A stretch of DNA of 50,872 bases from positions 1 through 50,872 of the forward strand of contig NZ_MAPV01000029.1 in assembly GCF_001700505.1 (NCBI RefSeq), read 5' to 3'. A program made the translations under genes and the position numbers. Within the stretch, counting starts at the first letter, position 1, and the number at the start of each line of letters is the position of its first letter. Of this stretch, positions 27,931 to 34,273 are shown piece by piece. The notes below the pieces were generated by a model. That model searched no databases. It saw only the letters and a list, made by a program, of their open reading frames with translations, and was not told the origin of the DNA. This stretch comes from Streptomyces mutomycini (GTDB taxonomy: Bacteria; Actinomycetota; Actinomycetes; Streptomycetales; Streptomycetaceae).

Positions 27931-28305
27931 ATGGCAGATCAGAAGCTTTCAGATGATGCGCTCATCAAGATCGAGGGCGAGCTCTCCACGCGATTCGAAT
28001 CCGTGAGGGGCCAGATCAAGACGCTGCAGGGGACGATCGACAGCCTGGAAGGCGCTTGGAGGGGCATTGGCGCCACGGCCTTCAACAGCAAGCAGGATGA
28101 AATCAACCGGAGGATGGGCAACATCGCCGTCCGGATGGCCAACTTCCAGGAAGCCATCAAGGCGGCCCGCGTCATCTCGGGCAACACCGAAGACGAGATC
28201 AAGGCGGCCCTTCAGGGCGTCGACGTCGTCGACGGTTACTCGGCCGGTGCGGAGGCCAAGACCGCGGCCATCACCCCTCCGCCCTCGGCGTTCAACTCCC
28301 TCTGA
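27931..28305 (+). CDS. esxA: WXG100 family protein (EsxA-type)
   Basis: A 124-residue helical-hairpin protein secreted by T7SS. It has the WxG turn at Trp43-Gly45 (LEGAWRGIGATAF) between two amphipathic helices, and the family's usual core of about 95-100 residues plus a 20-residue C-terminal extension (GYSAGAEAKTAAITPPPSAF). No YxxxD motif is present, which in mycobacterial pairs marks the EsxA partner; the A/B naming rests on this. ATG 27931 follows AAAGGAT by about 9 nt. The 63-bp gap to the next gene suggests co-expression and a heterodimer. Confidence 0.9.
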   Translation: MADQKLSDDALIKIEGELSTRFESVRGQIKTLQGTIDSLEGAWRGIGATAFNSKQDEINRRMGNIAVRMANFQEAIKAARVISGNTEDEIKAALQGVDVVDGYSAGAEAKTAAITPPPSAFNSL

Positions 28306-28368
28306 GCCTTGCGGTAGCCGTACCACGTACGGACCATCACATCGAACTAGATTGAACTGGAGGACCGT

Positions 28369-28668
28369 ATGCCGACCAACGACGGCACGATGGTTGTCAC
28401 TTATTCGAGCCTGGAGCAGGCCGCTGGTGACATCGACCGGCAGAGCAGGCAGCTTCAGGAGGACCTCGCGGCGATCAAGCGAGTGGTTGCCAGTGCGTCC
28501 GAACTCTGGGTGGGCGAGGCCAAGACGGCGTACGACGCGGCGCAGGCCGGTTGGGACCGTGACGCCACGGCGATTCAGACGGCCCTGACTGAGATCTCCC
28601 GCAAGGTGCGCGACGCCGGCGCGGCCTACCAGGGCGGCGACAAGCGGGCGAGGGCCAACTTCGAGTAG
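28369..28668 (+). CDS. esxB: WXG100 family protein with YxxxD export motif (EsxB-type)
   Basis: A 99-residue WXG100 protein with the turn at Trp47-Gly49 (ASELWVGEAKTAYD) and a C-terminal YxxxD signal, Tyr87 to Asp91 in AAYQGGDKRARANFE. In T7SS pairs the partner carrying YxxxD is recognised by the last ATPase domain of EccC, so this is the EsxB-like member. Size and two-helix layout fit the family exactly. It is followed within 20 bp by a very strong terminator, so the esx pair ends the plus-strand T7SS unit. Confidence 0.93.
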   Translation: MPTNDGTMVVTYSSLEQAAGDIDRQSRQLQEDLAAIKRVVASASELWVGEAKTAYDAAQAGWDRDATAIQTALTEISRKVRDAGAAYQGGDKRARANFE

Positions 28669-28686
28669 ATCTCGACAGTGAACAGA

Positions 28687-28735
28687 CAGGTCAGGGTGGG
28701 CACGCACGGGAGGTGCCCACCCTGACCTGTTTCGT
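28687..28735 (+). terminator. Strong terminator after the esx pair
   Basis: A 17-bp perfect stem: 28687-28703 (CAGGTCAGGGTGGGCAC) pairs with 28713-28729, with a 9-nt loop and a TTTCGTG tail. It is among the most stable simple hairpins in the window and ends the plus-strand T7SS transcript. Nothing further was seen in 28736-28912, the gap before the 3' end of the convergent terpene synthase gene. Confidence 0.93.
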
Positions 28736-28912
28736 GAGTGCGTACAGCCGGGAAGACCACTCATTGCTCGCTGCCGACCAGGAATCCCTCGACGATCGGC
28801 CCCGGGCCGAGGGGCGTCCCGCGTGTACAGGCCCGCGGGTACGGCTGAACCGCAACGCCTCTGAGAGCACGGCCTCGGGCGAGTACGGCGGTGAGCCGAC
28901 TCAGGACTCAGG

Positions 28913-29986
28913 TCACTTCTCCTCCAGCAGGTCCCACCACCAGGCGACGCTGGCGATCGGCAGAGGCTCGTCCGCTTCCCGTTCCTGGAACGGGGAGGCC
29001 GCACTGCCGGCTGGAAGGTCGGCGGGGTTCTCCGGATTGACGTAGCGATGGGTGGTGAGGGACCAGTCGTAGTCGGCACGGATCCAGGAGTCGCAGTCCG
29101 TGATCCACCGGTGGAGTTCGGGGCCGGCGTCGCGCAGTATCTGGTCGCGGAGACGGAGATAGAGGGCCATGGCGCGGGTGTGCATCACGGCGGTCTCGCT
29201 CACCGCTTCGTCGAGGGAGCACCCCCGTTCGTAGGCGATCAGATCGACGATGTTTCCGTAGCCCTCTTGGCTGCGTTGACGCTCCTTGTGGTACGAGACC
29301 AGGTCGTTGGACCAGCCGATGATCGCGGCGAAGACCTCGACGAACGCGCGCACGTCGTGGCGCTCGTACTCGGCCGCGGAGAGGTCGTATCCGTGGATGA
29401 TCTCGCTGAGCGTCGAGAAGATCTTGACTCCGGAGGAGTCGAGCCGGACGGCCAGATGGTCGGAGAGGCTGGGAATCCGCCCGTGAGCGCCGTTCGCGGC
29501 CATCCAGATCTGGCCCTGGAGGTAGGCACGGAAGCTGGCGGCCCAGCGGGCGGTCTGCACCGGCGTGGTGAGGTCGTCGAGCCGCAGACGTAACTCGAGC
29601 AGCGCGGTGCTGTAGTTGTCGTCGGTGGTGGCGGCCCAGGGTACTTCGACCACGCGTTGAAGCTTCGTGATGATGAGCAGGGTGGCATCCGGGGACGCCG
29701 CGACCGGCCCCTCGTCGCAGTACTCGTCGTCGAACGCGAAGAGCCACATCAGGAAGTCGGAGGTCCACTGCAAGCCGGCCAGACGCCCGGACGGGGCGCC
29801 GCGGCTGGTGATCTCGCCGACGGAGATGCGCGTCAGCCGGTCGCGTTGCGCCCGGTCCGAGTAGAGGCCGAACCGATCGAGCCAGGCGGCCGAACGTTCG
29901 TCGATCTCGCGCCAACTCGGGTGAATCCCCGACGGAAGGGGGACCCACAGCTGAGGGATCTTCGGCGCTGGAGCTGGGGAGGTCAT
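28913..29986 (-). CDS. Class I terpene synthase (mono/sesquiterpene cyclase)
   Basis: A bacterial class I terpene cyclase of 357 residues, which ionises a prenyl diphosphate with Mg2+ and cyclises it. All family motifs are present: the aspartate-rich FDDEYCDE (Asp86, Asp87, Asp91), the NSE triad Asn227/Ser231/Glu235 in NDLVSYHKE, the pyrophosphate sensor Arg181 exactly 46 residues before Asn227, and the RY pair Arg314-Tyr315 about 80 residues after the triad. ATG 29986 has AAAGGGCGG upstream and precedes PQLWVPLPSGIHPSW, the usual beginning; an upstream ATG at 30040 only adds a short non-conserved stretch. It lacks the Pro-rich N-terminus and neighbours of 2-methylisoborneol synthase and is half the size of geosmin synthase. 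No prenyltransferase or P450 is adjacent, so the product is unknown. Confidence 0.95.
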   Translation of the reverse strand: MTSPAPAPKIPQLWVPLPSGIHPSWREIDERSAAWLDRFGLYSDRAQRDRLTRISVGEITSRGAPSGRLAGLQWTSDFLMWLFAFDDEYCDEGPVAASPDATLLIITKLQRVVEVPWAATTDDNYSTALLELRLRLDDLTTPVQTARWAASFRAYLQGQIWMAANGAHGRIPSLSDHLAVRLDSSGVKIFSTLSEIIHGYDLSAAEYERHDVRAFVEVFAAIIGWSNDLVSYHKERQRSQEGYGNIVDLIAYERGCSLDEAVSETAVMHTRAMALYLRLRDQILRDAGPELHRWITDCDSWIRADYDWSLTTHRYVNPENPADLPAGSAASPFQEREADEPLPIASVAWWWDLLEEK

Positions 29987-30040
29987 GTACCGCCCTTTCA
30001 CATGTACGTACCGATGCCTCTGAGACCCGGAAGTTAGCAA

Positions 30041-30724
30041 GGGTCGCGGGCGGCGGGTACAGCCGTTTCCAGCCTGCTTGGCCTACGGAGCACTGTCCCT
30101 TCCCCGCAGGATAGAGTCATTTGTGCATGCCCCCGGGGCATGTGAAAGGGAGAGGAACGATTGATCACGCCTCGATTGCGGTTGATCGCCCGCGGCGCGG
30201 CGCTGGCCCAAAAGTGACTCTTGCCAGTTCGAGAGTCACAGAATCTGCGCGGAGACCCGGGTATTGCCGACGCTGGCCCCGAAGCGGGTAGGGCGTGGTC
30301 GATGCGGGATTTGGTGGCCCAGGCACTTTCTCCCCGAGCAGGCACCGTCAGATCCAACAGGTTGTTCCCACACGAGGTTCCGGCCATCGAGTTCGGATAG
30401 GACCGAGTGCATGACCGCGAGATCGCCGACGCCTCGCGAGACCGTTGCTCCGGCGCGGTGATGACTCGGCGGCCAAAGGCTGTCGCTACGAGGTGAACAT
30501 TCGATTCGTCACCGACTTCATCGGCAAACCGCTGTCCCACTCGTCCCTGCTGCCCGGGCCGTGCGCAAGGCCCGGGCAGCGGCTCGCGCCCACCGGCGGA
30601 CTGGAGGATGGGTGACAGGGCGTCCCCGGCCTGACCGTCTATTTACAGAGGGGCCCGGGGGGCTCCAAGCGCACCCAGCAGCAAGTATCCCCAAAGGTAC
30701 CTTCAGTCGTTGTGTTGCATCGGT
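30041..30724. other. Gene-poor stretch with possible decayed coding fragments
   Basis: A gap of about 680 bases between the terpene synthase start and the lipoprotein stop. I see no convincing gene. Short reading frames exist on both strands but lack a ribosome binding site, domain pattern or the third-position GC bias of neighbours. A plus-strand stretch around 30440-30620 reads without stops as plausible protein (for example EVNIRFVTDFIGKPLS) and runs into a strong hairpin at 30549-30580, so it may be the remains of a gene. Confidence 0.4.
30549..30580. terminator. Hairpin in the gene-poor stretch
   Basis: GCTGCCCGGGCC (30549-30560) pairs perfectly with GGCCCGGGCAGC (30569-30580) across 8 nt. 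It looks like a terminator but no intact gene ends here on the plus strand; on the minus strand it lies between the lipoprotein gene and the terpene synthase and could stop read-through from the substrate cassette. Confidence 0.6.
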
Positions 30725-31288
30725 TCAACTGTCGCGTGTGCACTGATCTGACGAGCTCAGGGCCGTTGTGAACGCGGTAATGATCTTCTTCACCGCGGTT
30801 GCGTCCGCTCTCCCGGGTTCGGGTACCTGAATCACGGTGAAAAGTTCGTTCTCCGGTCGCATCGGTTCTGCGCACTTGACTTTGGCGACGGCACCCCGCC
30901 CGGAATAGATATAATTTCCGTCGTCCGAGAACTGTTCAAGCTCTACGTAAGCCTGGCCCTGTGCTATTTGCCTCAGATTCGGTTTGTCGCTCCACCATTC
31001 CTGCCCTGCTACTAGTACGATCTTACTGTCCACTGATACCTGGCAGCGCTTGACTCCGTCGGCAGGCGAGACAGATTTTTGCGATACCTTTTCTCCTGCA
31101 GGGAGTACCGGGGTCAGTGAAGCCGCTGTAATTGATACACCGCACAGGGATGTAGGCACGTTGTAGTTGCGCTCCGCCCCATCCGAGCAGCTCACCAGGC
31201 CGAACCCCAAAGCAGCAGCGAGTGTCAAAAGTTTTGATCGCTTACTGAGAATTAGATGGCGTGCGATATAAGCTGTCAATGCGCTCAT
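30725..31288 (-). CDS. Putative lipoprotein, last gene of the T7SS substrate cassette
   Basis: A 187-residue predicted lipoprotein of unknown function. The signal peptide (about 1-33) has a basic start (ILSKRSKLL), a hydrophobic core (TLAAALGFG) and the lipobox LVSC, giving lipidation at the Cys before SDGAERNYN. The mature part has four Cys (SLCGV, KRCQV, VKCAE, DQCTR), possibly two disulfides, and a repeated strand pattern. Codon use is much AT-richer than the flanking genes (ATA, CTA, AGT, AAT codons). It lies 49 bp after the 766-aa gene, so it is probably co-expressed. A surface partner or protective lipoprotein for the cassette is possible but not shown. Confidence 0.78.
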   Translation of the reverse strand: MSALTAYIARHLILSKRSKLLTLAAALGFGLVSCSDGAERNYNVPTSLCGVSITAASLTPVLPAGEKVSQKSVSPADGVKRCQVSVDSKIVLVAGQEWWSDKPNLRQIAQGQAYVELEQFSDDGNYIYSGRGAVAKVKCAEPMRPENELFTVIQVPEPGRADATAVKKIITAFTTALSSSDQCTRDS

Positions 31289-31337
31289 CCTATACTTGCC
31301 ATAAAGAAGGCTTGATGGATTCCGAAGAAGCGGTGCT

Positions 31338-33638
31338 CTAAACGTCAGTTTTCAGGTCGGGGCCCATTGCCTCAACGTTTGTTCCGGCATCCGTGAAGCC
31401 GTCGCGTGCGCCTATTCTGGCATGCGTCGCAAGGTCCTGCAGGGGGATTCCGTGAGCCTTTGCGGCCTCGATCACTGCCTCTTGACTGTGCTTGAAATTC
31501 TTATCGCGTCCATTCTCCCAATGCTCGGCCATGACAGGCCCAGCCTCGTTTTTGGCCTCCCCTTCGTAGTCCTTAAAAATTCCCTCAAGGAACATGCTGC
31601 TCACGGTGCCGGCCGCACCTCCAACGGCAGCACCAACGGCCGGCGTTGCAATGAATGATGTACCGACGCCAATGCCGATCCCAATGGTTCCCGAGATGCC
31701 CCCCTTTGTCTGAGTTAGTGCGTGAGCGTAGGCTTTATCCTCCTCTTCTGCATCGCCCGCGATTTCTTCCTGTCGGCCAATCGCCAGAGTTCCGGATACT
31801 TCTCCTGTGCCATAAGCAATCTGAGAGACCGTCAAATTTTTGTCGGATGAGAATCGCTGATCTGTTGGCAGGTCTGGGTTGAGGTGATAATCCATCAGGT
31901 TTGCCATGTACTCCTTCTGGGTGAGCTCTACTCGGGCGTAGCCTTCGGGGGTTTGGCCTACTGCCAGAAGGAAACGAGTTGCGTCTCTGTGGTTTATGTC
32001 CGCCGGGCTGCCGGTGATCGGGAATAGTTTGTTGACCTTTCCGGCCTGTCCGTCTTCCAGGACTTCCGGGTCGTCGCTCATGGCTTGATTTATGTCAGGC
32101 AAATATTCGGATGCGATCTGGCCGATGCTGTCGCCCATGTAACTGTTATCCGTCAGGCGCGTTTTATCATCGGAGATCGAGGCGACGATATCTCCCATCA
32201 GCCTGGCCTGCTGAGCACTGTGGGGGGGTGCATTGTCCGGGGGGCCCATACCCGCAGGGTGTCCGGTTGTCGCTGCCTCAAGGGCTAGAGCCATGTTATT
32301 CCGGCCGGAGATGCTGTCCTCGCCCTTGTTGGTATAGTCCTTGGGCCAGTCCCGCTCCTCGAAGAGGTAGTCGAAGTTGCTGAGTTCCTTCATCCCCTTC
32401 TTTCCGTCCCCATCGGTATCTTCCTTGAACTCGTGGTCCTCCTCCTTCGTGAGGAACGTGTCGCTGAAGAACTCCGTCGCAGCATCAGGGCTGCTCGACA
32501 GAGCCTTCATGAAGCCCGTCATCGGGTCCGTCCCGGAATCCGAGCCCGTGCGGTTGAGTACCGGGTCCATAGGGCTGCCGGTACGCCAGGCCCCGTGTCG
32601 ACCGTTGTCGGTGCGCTCCTTCTCGGCCTTGATCAATTCGTTTCCGTAATCGTCGAGGAACTTATTGTCGAAATTTCCCCATCGCATGAGATTGCTCATC
32701 ACCTGGAATCCCACGGTGTTCGATCCCCTTGCGATTGGCTGGCTGCCGAGATCCACCATGTCCCGCTTCCAGTCCGTCATCCCCCGGCTGTCGCTCTGGG
32801 TGGCGGTGGCCAGGGTCAGGCTCAGGTTCTTCTGCAGCTCGTCATACTGGTCGCCCCGGGCGCTCTGCAGGTCGGTAGGCCTCGGGGTGTTCAACTCCGT
32901 CCAGAAGTCCAGCATCCCCTGTGCCTTGAGCTTCTCCGCGAAACGGGCGCTGAACAGTTCGTCGCCCGACATCTTTTTGAGCCCGGCGTTCAGCTTGTCG
33001 AATTCCTTGACGGTGAGGTCGGCGGGATCCTTCTTGGCGATAGCTGCCAACGCGTCGGCCTGCTTGATCGCGTTGTCCGCGGAGTCCCGGTCCTTGTACT
33101 CGGCGCCTGTGAATCCGAGTTCAGCCTGGTCGGACAGGGCCCTGAGGGCCACCGAGCCCGTGTGATCGCTCTCGGTCGCCTTGCCGAGGATGTTCTGGAT
33201 CTCAATGCGGAGGGCGTTCATGGCACTCTCGCTGTCGGCGGGAGCGGGTGTTCCCGTGCTGCTGGGGCCGATGCGCATCGAGACCGTGAACCCGCCTCCG
33301 CCGTTCGCGGAGACCGTAAGATTCTTCTTCAACCCACGTTCTATGGCCTCGTCGAGCTGACTCCGGTACGACTTCAGCTCGTCGCGCGTGTCTCTGAGGA
33401 TGTTCCACAGGGACTTGGCCTGCTTGTGGGCGTCATCGAACTCGAGCACCGTCTTGTCGACGAACCCTTTGGTGACATTGGCGTTGTCGCCTGACCAGTC
33501 GGCCTTGTCGGCCTTTTTCTTGAGGCCGTCCCGGGCGTCCTCCTTCAGGGAGGCGAGGTTGGTCACCATCGTCGCCCAGTCGGTGACGGCCGTGTCCAGC
33601 TGTCCGAACTTGGCGAAGCGCAGGGTCTCGAAATCCAT
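31338..33638 (-). CDS. Large WxG-type putative T7SS substrate (DUF6571-like) with EF-hand-like loop
   Basis: A 766-residue protein with an N-terminal helical hairpin (about 1-105) containing a WxG at Trp48-Gly50 (KADWSGDNANVTKGF), like long WXG/LXG substrates. The middle is helical and charged. At 407-418 a DTDGDGKKGMKE stretch fits a 12-residue EF-hand loop (Asp1, Asp3, Asp5, Gly6, Glu12). Near 660-700 lies a Gly/Ala/Val-rich hydrophobic segment (GGISGTIGIGIGVGTSFIA) that could enter a membrane. No known toxin motif is seen. It resembles the Streptomyces DUF6571 group, from memory rather than a search. Its ATG overlaps the stop of the 156-aa gene (TGATG). The 3' half is AT-richer than surrounding genes. 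Confidence 0.8.
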   Translation of the reverse strand: MDFETLRFAKFGQLDTAVTDWATMVTNLASLKEDARDGLKKKADKADWSGDNANVTKGFVDKTVLEFDDAHKQAKSLWNILRDTRDELKSYRSQLDEAIERGLKKNLTVSANGGGGFTVSMRIGPSSTGTPAPADSESAMNALRIEIQNILGKATESDHTGSVALRALSDQAELGFTGAEYKDRDSADNAIKQADALAAIAKKDPADLTVKEFDKLNAGLKKMSGDELFSARFAEKLKAQGMLDFWTELNTPRPTDLQSARGDQYDELQKNLSLTLATATQSDSRGMTDWKRDMVDLGSQPIARGSNTVGFQVMSNLMRWGNFDNKFLDDYGNELIKAEKERTDNGRHGAWRTGSPMDPVLNRTGSDSGTDPMTGFMKALSSSPDAATEFFSDTFLTKEEDHEFKEDTDGDGKKGMKELSNFDYLFEERDWPKDYTNKGEDSISGRNNMALALEAATTGHPAGMGPPDNAPPHSAQQARLMGDIVASISDDKTRLTDNSYMGDSIGQIASEYLPDINQAMSDDPEVLEDGQAGKVNKLFPITGSPADINHRDATRFLLAVGQTPEGYARVELTQKEYMANLMDYHLNPDLPTDQRFSSDKNLTVSQIAYGTGEVSGTLAIGRQEEIAGDAEEEDKAYAHALTQTKGGISGTIGIGIGVGTSFIATPAVGAAVGGAAGTVSSMFLEGIFKDYEGEAKNEAGPVMAEHWENGRDKNFKHSQEAVIEAAKAHGIPLQDLATHARIGARDGFTDAGTNVEAMGPDLKTDV

Positions 33639-34108
33639 CAGTTGTCCGCCTTGTTCTTCTCACCCTTGGGCGCGTTGTGGTCGTCGAAGGCCTGATCGAG
33701 CGTGGCGATACTGCTGACTCTGTTCAGGACGTACTGGTCGTCACCCTGGTGCACGTACTTCGTGAAGTCGATGTGATTCGCTATGTGCCCACACGCGTCT
33801 TTGAGGGACTTCAGCTGGACGTCCCATCGATCCGCCACGTGCTGGAGGGCGCCGCCGAGTTCGAAGCCCTGCTTCGCGAGGTCGCCTGCCGCCGTCTCGC
33901 TGGTGGGAACCGCGACGCGGGCCTCATTCCACAGGCGATTGTGCAGCTTGTCGGCATCGTCACGCACGCCCGACAGATCGGTCTGGTTGACGGCCAGGTC
34001 GCCCTTCTTGCTTCCGCCGCCTCCGGGCTCGGCCGTGTTCAGCCGCATCTGCGTGCCGGCCTTGTCAGCCGCTTCGGCCTTCAACTGCTCCCACTCGGCC
34101 CATGCCAT
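33638..34108 (-). CDS. Small helical partner of the large T7SS substrate
   Basis: A 156-residue protein, mostly helical, with no signal peptide. It begins AWAEWEQLKAEAADKAG and has a central helix pair around DDADKLHNRLWNEARVAVPTSE and GGALQHVADRWDVQLKSLKDACGHIANHI. It has no clean WxG turn. Its stop overlaps the start of the 766-aa gene, and small helical proteins in this position beside LXG/WXG substrates often act as chaperones or secretion partners. By that analogy it likely pairs with the N-terminal hairpin of the downstream product (inference). No strong ribosome binding site is visible before ATG 34108. Confidence 0.78.
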   Translation of the reverse strand: MAWAEWEQLKAEAADKAGTQMRLNTAEPGGGGSKKGDLAVNQTDLSGVRDDADKLHNRLWNEARVAVPTSETAAGDLAKQGFELGGALQHVADRWDVQLKSLKDACGHIANHIDFTKYVHQGDDQYVLNRVSSIATLDQAFDDHNAPKGEKNKADN

Positions 34109-34190
34109 GTGCGGAACCCCCGTCAGTCAGTAAGTAGAATGTCGAACTTCGGAATCTCTTCCGCCTCAATGTCTGGCCCACACACAGAAA

Positions 34191-34229
34191 CGGGCGGTGA
34201 GAGCGGCATCTCGCCACTGTCACCGCCCG
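34191..34229 (-). terminator. Terminator after eccC
   Basis: CGGGCGGTGA (34191-34200) pairs with TCACCGCCCG (34220-34229) over a 19-nt loop. Read on the minus strand it is followed by TTTCTGTGTG, a short U-rich tail, and lies 45 bp past the eccC stop. Confidence 0.8.
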
Positions 34230-34273
34230 CCCCGTCACTGCCGCGTGTCCCGCCGCGCCCCTGGCCGCGCGTC

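Noticed and set aside
30034..30540. 168-aa minus-strand open frame upstream of the terpene synthase
   Set aside because: No ribosome binding site, no domain, and poor GC3 bias; kept only as part of a possible decayed region.
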